The translations under genes were made by a program, and so were the position numbers. Shown one piece after another: positions 1 to 8,771 of a stretch of 64,000 nucleotides of DNA (the first letter of the stretch is position 1; every line of letters starts with the position of its first letter). The DNA comes from JBCDBD01 sp039184335 (GTDB lineage Bacteria; Bacteroidota; Bacteroidia; Flavobacteriales; Flavobacteriaceae): assembly GCA_039184335.1 (NCBI GenBank), contig JBCDBD010000003.1:62001-126000 (forward strand), written 5' to 3'. The notes below the pieces were generated by a model. The model saw only the letters and a program-made list of their open reading frames with translations. It ran no database searches and was not told the DNA's origin.

Positions 1-733
1 CATCGATTTTGAACCGCTTCTTTTTAAAATAGGCCTTACCAACAATATAGGCTTCATTCAGGTTGCTCGAAAATGCTACATTTTCAAAGGCATAGTTTTT
101 TTCTTCGACCTCATCTGAAAAATCATATTCCCATTTCTTTTGCAAACCAGTATCGAATAAATGAATGGTATGTTTGCTCTGTTTTCCTTTTTTGTGGTGG
201 GTACTTATGACAAATCCCGTTTTCGCCTTGTCGAAAAGTACCGTGGTGGTAAATCCATTTGAAAAGTTCCGGTTATAATAATTTTTCCCCAATGCACCAC
301 TGACTGCCTTTGCATTAATCGACAATAGTTTTTGGGGCTTAAAGCCATAATTCGTAAGCGAACTGGTATGCGCCCAGTATTCATAGGTCTCTCGTTCAAA
401 GTCATAGTCTAAAAACAAGAGGTGCAATTGGCCATTTTTCAAAAAACCATCCACAAACTGTTTGTCCTTCAGTTTGTAATTATATTCTGAAATTAGTTGA
501 AGTTGGCTATCATAATGTTCTATGAAATAACCTTTTGGCTTTAAAATAAGACCTTGAAAGTATGTCCTCACCAAAACATAGCCCCCAGAACCGTCATCTG
601 CAATTGTCAATAGGTTCGAATAGCGGTACCGATCATTTAACTTCTCGCCAAAATCATAGGTGACCGGCATTTTTTGGGCATGGACATATACCCCAATCAA
701 AAAAAATAGACCAAGTAGTATTTTTTGTTTCAT
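1..733 (-). CDS. Exported hypothetical protein (3' end beyond window)
   Basis: The frame is open from an ATG at 733 to the window edge, so about 244 residues are visible and the C-terminus is missing. It begins with a typical Sec signal peptide (short basic start, then LLGLFFLIGVYVHA, cleavage probably before QK). The mature part is rich in aromatic residues and beta-strand-like, with phrases such as IADDGSGGYVLVRTY and SGALGKNYYNRNF that fit an extracytoplasmic repeat or propeller protein. I do not recognise the family. It starts 25 bases after the enoyl-CoA hydratase stop and is probably the third gene of that operon. The reading frame is certain; the function is unknown. Confidence 0.8.
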   Translation of the reverse strand, partial: MKQKILLGLFFLIGVYVHAQKMPVTYDFGEKLNDRYRYSNLLTIADDGSGGYVLVRTYFQGLILKPKGYFIEHYDSQLQLISEYNYKLKDKQFVDGFLKNGQLHLLFLDYDFERETYEYWAHTSSLTNYGFKPQKLLSINAKAVSGALGKNYYNRNFSNGFTTTVLFDKAKTGFVISTHHKKGKQSKHTIHLFDTGLQKKWEYDFSDEVEEKNYAFENVAFSSNLNEAYIVGKAYFKKKRFKID

Positions 734-758
734 CTAAAGCAGGTTTGGCTGCACCTGA

Positions 759-1541
759 CTATGTTCCAGGAAAGTTGGCTTTTCGTTTTTGCAAAAAGGC
801 TGAAGTGCCCTCCTTAAAATCATCGGTGCCAAAACAGCTGCCAAAAGCCTCAATTTCCACCGCATACCCATTTACATCATGTTTATAACCCGCATTTACC
901 GCTTTTATTGCATACTTTATGGCAACTGGGGAATTATTCGATATCCTGCTGGCCAATTTCGTGCAGAAATCCAACAAGGAACCCTGTTCGACCACATGGT
1001 TTACCAATCCGTAATCCATTGCTGTTTGAGCATTGATCATGCCTGCAGTCATGATCAATTCCATGGCCCTTCCCTTACCTACCAATTGGGGTAAGCGCTG
1101 TGTACCCCCATAACCAGGTATGACTCCTAAAGAGACTTCGGGCAGCCCCATTTTTGCATTGGAACTTGCCACCCGAAAATGGCAGGCCATGGCAAGCTCT
1201 AGGCCGCCCCCTAAAGCAAAGCCGTTCACCGCCGCAATAACAGGGGTTGCCAATTGTTCAACCAGATCAAATAGCTGTTCTTGGCCAATCGCTGAAAGTT
1301 CTTCGCCCTGTGCTTCCGTAAAATCAGCAAATTCTGAAATATCCGCTCCGGCCACAAAAGCTTTTTCTCCGCTACCCATCAAGATAATCACCTTGGTCTT
1401 TACCTCTTCGTCCAACTCCTTAAATGCCGTATGCAGTTCAAGAATGGTCTGCCTGTTCAGCGCATTCAATTTTTTGGGGCGATCAATGGTGATGATGGCA
1501 AGGGCACCTTCTTCTTCAATGTAAATATTCTCGTAATCCAT
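759..1541 (-). CDS. Enoyl-CoA hydratase/isomerase (crotonase family)
   Basis: This 260-residue crotonase is full length for the family and would hydrate trans-2-enoyl-CoA in fatty-acid or amino-acid degradation in the cytoplasm. The oxyanion-hole motif AFVAGADI lies at about 61-68. The two catalytic glutamates are at the expected 20-residue spacing: E115 in GGGLELA and E135 in LPEVSLG, followed by the substrate-pocket stretch IPGYGGTQRL. Both acids being present favours a true hydratase over an isomerase or a synthase of the 1,4-dihydroxy-2-naphthoyl type, but the exact acyl chain cannot be read from sequence. It follows the kinase gene with a 10-base gap, so the two are probably cotranscribed. 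Confidence 0.95.
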   Translation of the reverse strand: MDYENIYIEEEGALAIITIDRPKKLNALNRQTILELHTAFKELDEEVKTKVIILMGSGEKAFVAGADISEFADFTEAQGEELSAIGQEQLFDLVEQLATPVIAAVNGFALGGGLELAMACHFRVASSNAKMGLPEVSLGVIPGYGGTQRLPQLVGKGRAMELIMTAGMINAQTAMDYGLVNHVVEQGSLLDFCTKLASRISNNSPVAIKYAIKAVNAGYKHDVNGYAVEIEAFGSCFGTDDFKEGTSAFLQKRKANFPGT

Positions 1542-1551
1542 AGTACATATG

Positions 1552-3000
1552 TTATTCTTTTGGAAATTTAACGGTAAAGACAGTACCCTTGCCTACTTGT
1601 GAGGTGAAATTAATGGTTCCATTATAATTCTCCACGATATTTTTGACCATGCCCAACCCAAGTCCCATTCCACTGGATTTGGTCGTAAATCGTGGTTCAA
1701 ATATCTTTTCCTTGAAACCATCGGCAATACCGATACCATTGTCGGCCACAGCTATTTTGACCATATTGCCCTCAGAGGCCACTGTGACCAAAATTTTTGG
1801 GGAATCGGTCTCGGGTAACGCCTGGATCGCATTCTTGACCAAATTCGTGACCACGCGAATCAACTGTGTGCGGTCTAATTTGGCAACAATCGCATCTTCA
1901 TCTGCAATAAAATGGATGTACTTCTCCGTAAAAATATCCAACGCGAGCTTTACAATCTTGACCACATTCAACGTCTCTTTCTGTTGGGCGGGCATTTGGG
2001 CAAAATTGGAGAATGCCGAAGCGATATTGCCCATAGTATCGATCTGCTGTATCATACTCTTGGAAAACTCCCTGACCTTTGCCTCTATGTTGGGGTCGCC
2101 GACATCAAACTTACGATCAAAACTCTGCACACTCAATCGCATAGGGGTCAATGGATTTTTAATTTCATGGGCAACTTGCCTTGCCATCTCACGCCATGCC
2201 TGCTCACGTTCACTCCTGGCCAATTTTGCGGCACTTTCTTCCAATTCATCAATCATGCTGTTATACGAATCGATCAACCTTTTGATTTCTACACTTGGAT
2301 CTTCAATCTGTATTTTTTCATTACGTTTTGTAAATGCCGTTTGGTATAGTTTGTCAGAAACCGTTTGTAACGAACGGGTGATGTACTTTGAAATAAAATA
2401 GGCCAAGATTATGGCTGCCAATAACATCAAAAGATAAACTCCGGTCAATCGCATCAGAAACTCCCGCAGTTCCATATCATTGAACGAATTATCTTCCACA
2501 TAGGGCAAATTCATGATACCGATCGGTTTAAACCTCTGGTCTGTGATGTAATTGTAAGAGGCTTGGTAATAGTCTCCAGAAGCATTTTTCTCTTCTACAT
2601 ACCGTTGTTCTTGACTGAGCCTTAAATGGTTCAGCACTTCAGCATCCAAACAGTTTGAAATCGAATCTGCTTCAAACGCTGGACGCGAACTCTTGATCAA
2701 TTCCCCTTCGAGGTCGTATATGTTGAAGGGCACGTTTTGAACATCGGCAATCTTATAGATCTCATCTCGAAAAATATGCTCCAAATTTTCAGTACTTGGT
2801 TCATAGGTCGTCTCTTTGAGCACATAACTGATGCTCTGAAGAATTTGCTTTTCCTTGCGTTCCAAGCGGTTTTGGTGGTAATCTTTTGATTGTTCGCGGT
2901 ATTGATAAATGGTCACTCCGGCAATCAAAATAGAGGCAATGACCACCAATAGGATCATGGTGACGAATATTCGGGATCGAAGTGATGACCTCTTGAACAA
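1552..3000 (-). CDS. NtrY-like membrane sensor histidine kinase
   Basis: A 482-residue sensor kinase. A first membrane segment (about 14-33) and a second (about 185-205) bracket a periplasmic sensor domain of about 150 residues. A HAMP-like linker and a coiled segment follow, then the HisKA box RQVAHEIKNPLTPM with the phospho-acceptor at H278. The C-terminal HATPase domain shows the N box (TNLVKNAIQAL), G1 (VADNGIGI) and G2 (GMGLGLGM). NPLTPM after the histidine is typical of the NtrY group. No response regulator is adjacent. The start is a TTG; a TATCTTTA -7 box 20 bases upstream (3020-3027) and the basic N-terminus before the first membrane segment support it. The ligand is unknown. Confidence 0.93.
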   Translation of the reverse strand: MFKRSSLRSRIFVTMILLVVIASILIAGVTIYQYREQSKDYHQNRLERKEKQILQSISYVLKETTYEPSTENLEHIFRDEIYKIADVQNVPFNIYDLEGELIKSSRPAFEADSISNCLDAEVLNHLRLSQEQRYVEEKNASGDYYQASYNYITDQRFKPIGIMNLPYVEDNSFNDMELREFLMRLTGVYLLMLLAAIILAYFISKYITRSLQTVSDKLYQTAFTKRNEKIQIEDPSVEIKRLIDSYNSMIDELEESAAKLARSEREQAWREMARQVAHEIKNPLTPMRLSVQSFDRKFDVGDPNIEAKVREFSKSMIQQIDTMGNIASAFSNFAQMPAQQKETLNVVKIVKLALDIFTEKYIHFIADEDAIVAKLDRTQLIRVVTNLVKNAIQALPETDSPKILVTVASEGNMVKIAVADNGIGIADGFKEKIFEPRFTTKSSGMGLGLGMVKNIVENYNGTINFTSQVGKGTVFTVKFPKE

Positions 3001-3092
3001 TGCCTACAGGATTTGATTTTAAAGATAGCAATTATCAAGCCAAAAAGTTTCCCTATTTACCGGGTATGGGTCTTAACACTTTGAACCTACAC

Positions 3093-3641
3093 TCAGGCTT
3101 CGGGATTTTTATCGCGAATTCTTTTGTACAGCCGTATCCCTAACATTAAGAGTACCCCCAACAAAACAATGCCCACAATTCCATAAATCCAGTTGAAGGC
3201 ATTTTTGAGCACCACCAAAAAAACGATGGCAAAGAGAATAAGGGTCGCCCCCTCATTCCAAATACGCATAAAACGACTGGTATATTTCATCTTGTCATGT
3301 TGTAACTTCGTAAATATCTGGTGGCATTTCAAGTGGTATCCAAACAGTAGGATTACGAAAACAAGTTTGACATGCATCCAAGCTTGTTGTAACCACGCTG
3401 GCATCAATAGCAGCAACCAAATAGCAAAAAGTGTACACAAAATGGCCGAGGGCCAAGTGATGATGTACCATAGACGCTTGGTCATCAATTTCAATTGCTT
3501 GGTCAAGATTTCCTTTTCCGGTGAAGGCTTATCATTGGCCTCGATATGGTAGATGAACAATCTGGGGATATAGAACAGCCCAGCAAACCAAGTGACCACA
3601 AAAATGAGGTGCAACGACTTGATGTAGTTATAGTATTCCAT
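3093..3641 (-). CDS. hemJ: HemJ-type protoporphyrinogen IX oxidase (CopD-like membrane protein)
   Basis: A 182-residue integral membrane protein with about four to five hydrophobic helices. The first helix carries the HemJ signature: H11, then FVVTWFAGLFYIPRLF and H32. A second conserved stretch, WMHVKLVFVILLFGYH, lies mid-protein. HemJ oxidises protoporphyrinogen IX to protoporphyrin IX, the penultimate heme step, and is the usual enzyme when HemG and HemY are absent. No other protoporphyrinogen oxidase is seen here, although hemA, C, D, E, F, B and H are present, so this gene fills that gap. Such proteins are often annotated only as CopD family. It has its own exact -7 box (TAATTTTG, 3673-3680), giving a leader of about 28 bases. 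Confidence 0.85.
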   Translation of the reverse strand: MEYYNYIKSLHLIFVVTWFAGLFYIPRLFIYHIEANDKPSPEKEILTKQLKLMTKRLWYIITWPSAILCTLFAIWLLLLMPAWLQQAWMHVKLVFVILLFGYHLKCHQIFTKLQHDKMKYTSRFMRIWNEGATLILFAIVFLVVLKNAFNWIYGIVGIVLLGVLLMLGIRLYKRIRDKNPEA

Positions 3642-3672
3642 GCTCCAATGGTTGCTGGCTTATGGTTGATTG

Positions 3673-3680
3673 CAAAATTA
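3673..3680 (-). promoter_or_regulatory. -7 box TAATTTTG upstream of hemJ
   Basis: Exact match to the Bacteroidota TAnnTTTG -7 element on the minus strand, 31 bases before the hemJ ATG. No clear -33 TTG was identified. Confidence 0.55.
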
Positions 3681-3723
3681 CGATTAAATCGCCAAGTCTT
3701 ACACTCTCAAACAGCAACGAGGC

Positions 3724-6700
3724 CTACTCTGCCACAAAAAGATAGTTCAGTCCTAAAGTATTGAACTCTGCATTGAACGCTTTCATCTCTTTCTCGACCA
3801 ATTTATCAAAAGCGGTCAACTGGGCATTGATCTTTGTGGTCATTTCATTCTTCACAGCCACATCTTGATCGGTCGGCGGGAAATCGTCGAGCGATACCAA
3901 ACTATTCAAGTGGGCCAATTTGTTGGTCAGCCGAATGGGAAAGTTCAAAGGATCTTGATTGCTTCTGTTTTTGGTCTGGTACAATGCTTTTTCAATTTCT
4001 TCAAAGCCTTCTTTCATTTTTTTGGCCTTGTCCAACAATGCTTTCGTCGCCTCATTGTCTTTGTACTGTTTGGTAAAGGCATCCAATTGGTTGTTGATCT
4101 TTCGAATTTTTTTGATGGATTGGTGTGCCTTGTCCACCGTTTCATTGATACTGGTAATAAAATCATACTGCCTTTGCATGTCGGCCACCGAAACTTCTGC
4201 TCTTGGGTCAGGCAAAATACGAAACGTTTCACTTTTACTCTTGCCATTCACGCTCAGGTGTACCTTATAATTGCCCGGAACCGCCTTGGCCCCATTCAAA
4301 TTGGCCCACCAAAGGATCATGCCCTTCAATTTTTCAGCTCCCTTACCACGGGTGTTCCAGACATGGGTATTGCCTCCCTTTTTGGGATGCAGTTTTTTGT
4401 CCTTCTCCTCGGCATAGCTGCTGAAGTTGGCCAAAGTATCGCCCCCCACTGTCGTATAAGTCAAGGCAATGCTGTCTTTTTCAGAAAAATCCTTTAAATA
4501 GTAATGGGCAACCACCCCGTTCGGATGGTTTTGGCCTTCGGTCTTGGAAGGCTCTTTCGCCGCCCGGCCCTTGGTGCGGTAACTGTCTTTGGGCTGGTAC
4601 AGTACTGCTGAAGCATTGTTCATAGTAGCCTTCAGTTGATGCAGTACCGTCAGGTCATCAATGACCCACACACTGCGCCCTTGGGTTGCCACGACCAAAT
4701 TATTGTCTTTGACGGCCAGATCGGTAATGGGTACAATGGGCAGGTTTAATTGAAAAGACTGCCAATTTTGTCCATCATCAAAAGAAACGTACATTCCGGT
4801 TTCAGTACCTGCATATAACAAGCCCGCACGCTTGGGATCTTCACGTAGCACTCGGGTAAAATGCTCATTGGCAATACCGTTTGTTAACTTAACCCATGTT
4901 CGGCCAAAGTCAGTAGTCTTGTACAAATAGGGTTGAAAATCACCCAACTTGTATCGCGTGGCAGCTATATAACAAGTGCCTTCATCAAAATTCGAAGGTT
5001 CTATACTATTGATCATGCTCCATTCAGGAAGCCCTGCCGGGGTGACATTCTCCCATGTTTGACCGCCATCTTGGGTGACATGGACCAGGCCATCATCACT
5101 GCCCACCCATAATAACCCTTCTTTCAACGGACTTTCATTGGCGGCAAAAATCGTACAATAGTACTCCACACCCGTATTGTCTTGCGTAATCGGCCCTCCA
5201 CTGCTCACCAATTTAGTGGGGTCGTTTCTTGTGAGGTCATCGCCCAACAATTGCCAACTTTGCCCTTCGTTGGTACTCAAGTGCACATGGTTGCTGAAAG
5301 TGTACAGCTTTTTAGGGTCATGCTTGCTAAAGATAATGGGGAAATTCCATTGAAAGCGGTATTTCATACCCTCAGCTCCGTAGCCCATCGGATTATCAGG
5401 CCATACATTGATACCTCGAACGGTATTGTTTCCATGGTTGACCCGCGTCAAGAATCCTCCGTAGCTTCCCCCATACACAATATCATTATTGATAGGATCT
5501 ACAGCGATATGGGCAGATTCTCCACCTGCCGTGCGCTCCCAATCGTCTTCGCTGATGCTCCCCCCATCACTGCGATGGTTGATACGGATGGTTGAATTGT
5601 CTTGCTGGGCCACATAAATACGGTATGGAAAGGCATTATCGGTCGTCACCCGATAAAACTGTGCAGTAGGCTGATTGTAGTAGGTACTCCAGGTTTCTCC
5701 CCCATCATAGCTGACTTGGGCTCCCCCATCATCACCAATGATCATGCGTTGGCTGTTTTCGGGGGCAATCCACAAATCGTGATGGTCACCGTGGGGCGCA
5801 TTAAAGGTCTTGAACGTCTTGCCCCCATCAGTGGAGCGGTGATAGCGCACATTGAGTACATATACCACGTCTTCATCTTCAGTATCTGCATATACCCGGG
5901 TATAGTACCAGGCCCGTTGGCGTAGTTTGCGTTCACTGTTCACTTGAGACCATGTTTTTCCACCATTGTCAGAACGATATAGCCCGCCTTTCTCCTTATT
6001 TTCAACAATGGCCCAAACACGCTCCGAATTGACCGGGGAAACCGTGACCCCGATAATGCCCAAGGTATCTTTTGGAAAACCTTCGTTTTTGGATATTTCT
6101 GTCCAACTTTCCCCACTATCGGTACTTTTCCAAAGGGCAGAGCCATCGCCCCCACTGCTTAGACTGAAAGGGGTACGCTGGGCACGCCAAGTAGATGCAT
6201 AGAGAATTCTGGGATTATTGGGGTCAATCGTTAAATCTACGGCCCCTGACTGGTCATTCACATATAAAGTCTTGCGCCAAGTATTTCCCCCATCTGTACT
6301 TTTATAGACACCGCGTTCTTGGGTAGGTTTATAGATGTTGCCCAACACAGCAGCGAATACCGTATTGTAATCGGTAGGGTGCACTTTAATACGTGGCACA
6401 TGCCTACTCTTTTCAAGTCCCGCAGAAGTCCATGTCTTCCCTGCATCATCGGTCTTCCAAATACCATAACCACTGGACACATTGCCACGAAGTGTTTTTT
6501 CACCACCGCCCACATAAATTATGTTGGGATCGCTCTTTGCTACCTCAACAGCACCAATACTGCCCCCGAAATAACCGTCAGAGATATTGCCCCAAGTGCG
6601 TCCCCCGTCAGTAGTTTTCCAAACTCCGCCACCGGTAGCCCCAAAATAAAAAAGATTGGGTGCTCCAGGCACACCGGTCACGGCAGCGGAACGTCCTCCT

Positions 6701-6861
6701 CGAAATGGCCCTATCAATCGGTATTTTAAACTGGAATATAATGCTTCAGGGTATTGGCTTGTGGATTTTTGGGTCTTCTTGCGCCCTTGTGCCTCAGCAG
6801 CTAAGGAAAAAAAAGATAGTGCCAGCAAAAGCAAGCCAGCTTTACAGAACTGTGATCTCAT
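3724..6861 (-). CDS. Secreted Asp-box (BNR/sortilin-like) beta-propeller protein
   Basis: A 1045-residue protein with a Sec signal peptide (about 1-25, ending AAEAQ). At least eleven Asp-box repeats are visible across residues about 80-700, for example KTTDGGRTW, KSTDGGNTW, RSTDGGKTF, SYDGGETW, VTQDGGQTW and KTTDFGRTW. They indicate one or two multi-bladed propellers of the VPS10/sortilin or BNR type. The last 300 residues are different: a beta-sandwich-like part (about 790-880) and a Lys-rich helical segment (about 900-1030). No T9SS sorting domain is present, so a periplasmic or outer-membrane location is likely. Annotators often call relatives glycosyl hydrolase or sortilin, but no catalytic residues can be assigned. 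A TACATTTA box at 6890-6897 may be its promoter. Confidence 0.9.
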   Translation of the reverse strand: MRSQFCKAGLLLLALSFFSLAAEAQGRKKTQKSTSQYPEALYSSLKYRLIGPFRGGRSAAVTGVPGAPNLFYFGATGGGVWKTTDGGRTWGNISDGYFGGSIGAVEVAKSDPNIIYVGGGEKTLRGNVSSGYGIWKTDDAGKTWTSAGLEKSRHVPRIKVHPTDYNTVFAAVLGNIYKPTQERGVYKSTDGGNTWRKTLYVNDQSGAVDLTIDPNNPRILYASTWRAQRTPFSLSSGGDGSALWKSTDSGESWTEISKNEGFPKDTLGIIGVTVSPVNSERVWAIVENKEKGGLYRSDNGGKTWSQVNSERKLRQRAWYYTRVYADTEDEDVVYVLNVRYHRSTDGGKTFKTFNAPHGDHHDLWIAPENSQRMIIGDDGGAQVSYDGGETWSTYYNQPTAQFYRVTTDNAFPYRIYVAQQDNSTIRINHRSDGGSISEDDWERTAGGESAHIAVDPINNDIVYGGSYGGFLTRVNHGNNTVRGINVWPDNPMGYGAEGMKYRFQWNFPIIFSKHDPKKLYTFSNHVHLSTNEGQSWQLLGDDLTRNDPTKLVSSGGPITQDNTGVEYYCTIFAANESPLKEGLLWVGSDDGLVHVTQDGGQTWENVTPAGLPEWSMINSIEPSNFDEGTCYIAATRYKLGDFQPYLYKTTDFGRTWVKLTNGIANEHFTRVLREDPKRAGLLYAGTETGMYVSFDDGQNWQSFQLNLPIVPITDLAVKDNNLVVATQGRSVWVIDDLTVLHQLKATMNNASAVLYQPKDSYRTKGRAAKEPSKTEGQNHPNGVVAHYYLKDFSEKDSIALTYTTVGGDTLANFSSYAEEKDKKLHPKKGGNTHVWNTRGKGAEKLKGMILWWANLNGAKAVPGNYKVHLSVNGKSKSETFRILPDPRAEVSVADMQRQYDFITSINETVDKAHQSIKKIRKINNQLDAFTKQYKDNEATKALLDKAKKMKEGFEEIEKALYQTKNRSNQDPLNFPIRLTNKLAHLNSLVSLDDFPPTDQDVAVKNEMTTKINAQLTAFDKLVEKEMKAFNAEFNTLGLNYLFVAE

Positions 6862-6980
6862 GGTTTTTGGTACGTTAATTAGTCAAGCTTAAATGTAGTG
6901 AAAAAGTGAGAAAAACAGTTGGTGGAATTTTTGTACTTTAAACACGCAGATAGGTGCAACAAAAGCCAAAATTCAAAACG

Positions 6981-8390
6981 ATGGACAAACGGGAATTTCT
7001 AAAAAAAAGTGGTATCGGCCTCTTGGGCGTTATGGCAGCCCCATCATTGCTGCAAGGCCAGACCAACACAACTGGTGGCCGATTGCGAACTGCCCATATT
7101 GGGGTGGGCAATATGGGGGGTGAAGATTTGCGCGATATAGCATCGCACCCCCAAGTGGAGGTCGTTGCACTCTGTGACGTAGATGCGATCAATCTGTCTG
7201 CCGCGCGGAAATTGCACCCCAAAGCCCGGGTGTTCTTTGATTATCGGGTGATGCTCAACGAAATGGCGGATGAGTTGGATGCGGTGATAATCTCCACCCC
7301 CGATCATACCCATGCCCCAGCTTCACTCATGGCCATGGAAATGGACAAACATGTCTATTGCCAAAAACCCTTAACGCACTATGTATCCGAATCAAGGGCC
7401 ATGAAAAAAATGGCCGAAGAAAAGGGATTGGTCACCCAAATGGGCATACAGGTACATTCATTCTATGATTACAAACTGGCCACCTTGCTCATTCAAGATG
7501 GTATTATTGGCAAGGTGCATACCGTACATGCTTGGAGCCCAAAATCTTGGGGCTACAATGGTACCGAACCCAAAGGCGAAGACCCCATACCCGCACAATT
7601 GGACTGGAACCTCTGGTTGGGCACCTCAGCCGAACGCCCATATAAAGAGGGTTATTACCACCCCGGTAATTGGAGAAAACTGATGGATTATGGCTGCGGC
7701 ACCTTGGGTGATATGGGCGTACATATTTTTGATACCCCTTACAATGCCCTGAACTTAAATGTGCCCCTGACCATTAAAAACGAATGCCGAGAACCCAACG
7801 GCTTTGGTTATCCAGAAAACAATACCGTCACCTACGAATTCCCGGGTACGGAATACACGGCAAAAACCTTAAAGTGGATTTGGTACGATGGTCCGGGCAT
7901 GCCACCCAGCCATGAGGATTTAGCACTGCCCGGAGCCAATAATATGGCCGGGAAACAAACAGTTTCCAAAACCGATATTTCGTTGGATGCCAAAATTGCC
8001 TCTGAAGGCCAGTTACCTGAACAAGGTGCCATGTTCGTCGGAGCCAAAGGTCGGTTGTTGCTACCCCATTTTATGCAATTGCCCAAGAAAATTGTAAGGG
8101 GTAAATACGTAGACATTACCAAGGATATTGCCAAGCATAATTTGGGAGAACCCATCCGCAATTATGTCAGTGAAGGACCCAAACATTACCACCAATTCGT
8201 GGATGCCTGTTTGGGCAAAGGGGAATGTACAGCTCCCTTTTCATATGCCGCAAGGTTGACAGAGACCATTTTGTTAGGAGTCATTGCCGGACGCTTTCCG
8301 AACCAAACCTTGCATTGGGATGCAAACACTGCCCAATTTGCAGAAGCAGAGGCCAATCAGTTTTTGGCCGGAAAGTATCGGGAGTTTTAG
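6981..8390 (+). CDS. Secreted Gfo/Idh/MocA family oxidoreductase
   Basis: A 469-residue NAD(P)-dependent sugar or inositol dehydrogenase-type protein. The start is placed at the ATG that gives MDKREFLKKS; an upstream in-frame GTG at 6954 would add nine residues ahead of the export signal. KREFLKK followed by GIGLLGVMAAPSLLQG is a Tat-like signal, consistent with a folded cofactor-bearing enzyme in the periplasm. The Rossmann motif is GVGNMGG with CDVD after the second strand. The usual EKP motif reads CQKP, and the C-terminal domain carries GCGTLGDMGVHIFD. The exact sugar substrate is unknown. It is transcribed divergently from the Asp-box propeller gene, with which such oxidoreductases are often associated in polysaccharide-using Bacteroidota (inference). 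Confidence 0.92.
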   Translation: MDKREFLKKSGIGLLGVMAAPSLLQGQTNTTGGRLRTAHIGVGNMGGEDLRDIASHPQVEVVALCDVDAINLSAARKLHPKARVFFDYRVMLNEMADELDAVIISTPDHTHAPASLMAMEMDKHVYCQKPLTHYVSESRAMKKMAEEKGLVTQMGIQVHSFYDYKLATLLIQDGIIGKVHTVHAWSPKSWGYNGTEPKGEDPIPAQLDWNLWLGTSAERPYKEGYYHPGNWRKLMDYGCGTLGDMGVHIFDTPYNALNLNVPLTIKNECREPNGFGYPENNTVTYEFPGTEYTAKTLKWIWYDGPGMPPSHEDLALPGANNMAGKQTVSKTDISLDAKIASEGQLPEQGAMFVGAKGRLLLPHFMQLPKKIVRGKYVDITKDIAKHNLGEPIRNYVSEGPKHYHQFVDACLGKGECTAPFSYAARLTETILLGVIAGRFPNQTLHWDANTAQFAEAEANQFLAGKYREF

Positions 8391-8771
8391 AAGAGTTGCC
8401 TTTGGGAACACCAGCCAACAATGCCTTAGAGAATACCATTTTCTAAAGCGCCTGAGGCTATCAAAACCACCTCTTCTTACAATTTTCTTGAATGCCTCAA
8501 TGACTTGGGTTTTGGTCTTAAAATAGGTCGGTCGGTTTCTGAATATTCCCCACAAAAAGGATGTATATCGCAAGAGACTATCTCCTTAACGGTTCTTTAG
8601 ACACTACCATGCATTCCGGGGAAGACATGGCAGAAGCCCGTTACACCCAAATGGCCCGCTAATGGGCCAAAAAAAAATCAAAAATTCTTTAAAATTGTTG
8701 ATTTGCAGCGATTTGTAAGCAAATCACAACAAACTTTTCAGCACCATGCCCTTCTTGATTAGCTTTGAAAA
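8391..8771 (+). other. Intergenic region of 381 bases
   Basis: No gene is supported. A minus-strand frame runs through 8274-8573 but overlaps the oxidoreductase 3' end and resembles nothing known. A 6-bp hairpin (TGGCCC/GGGCCA, 8652-8669) is followed by a run of A rather than T, so it is not a forward terminator. A 7-bp inverted repeat (GATTTGC at 8700-8706, GCAAATC at 8719-8725) lies upstream of the next gene's promoter and could be an operator. Confidence 0.5.
8760..8767 (+). promoter_or_regulatory. -7 box TAGCTTTG, four bases before ATG
   Basis: Exact TAnnTTTG box followed by AAAA and the ATG at 8772. The spacing puts the expected transcription start at or one base before the start codon, so the mRNA is predicted to be leaderless. 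Confidence 0.6.

Noticed and set aside
1120..1524. Plus-strand 134-codon frame opposite the enoyl-CoA hydratase
   Set aside because: It is an antisense shadow of a gene with intact catalytic glutamates and has no family resemblance.
8274..8573. Minus-strand open frame of 99 codons
   Set aside because: It overlaps the 3' end of the secreted oxidoreductase, has no recognisable motif and no promoter box, and reads as basic low-similarity sequence.
8652..8669. Hairpin TGGCCC/GGGCCA as a terminator
   Set aside because: It is followed by A rather than T on the plus strand, and on the minus strand the T run precedes the stem, so it does not fit an intrinsic terminator in either direction.
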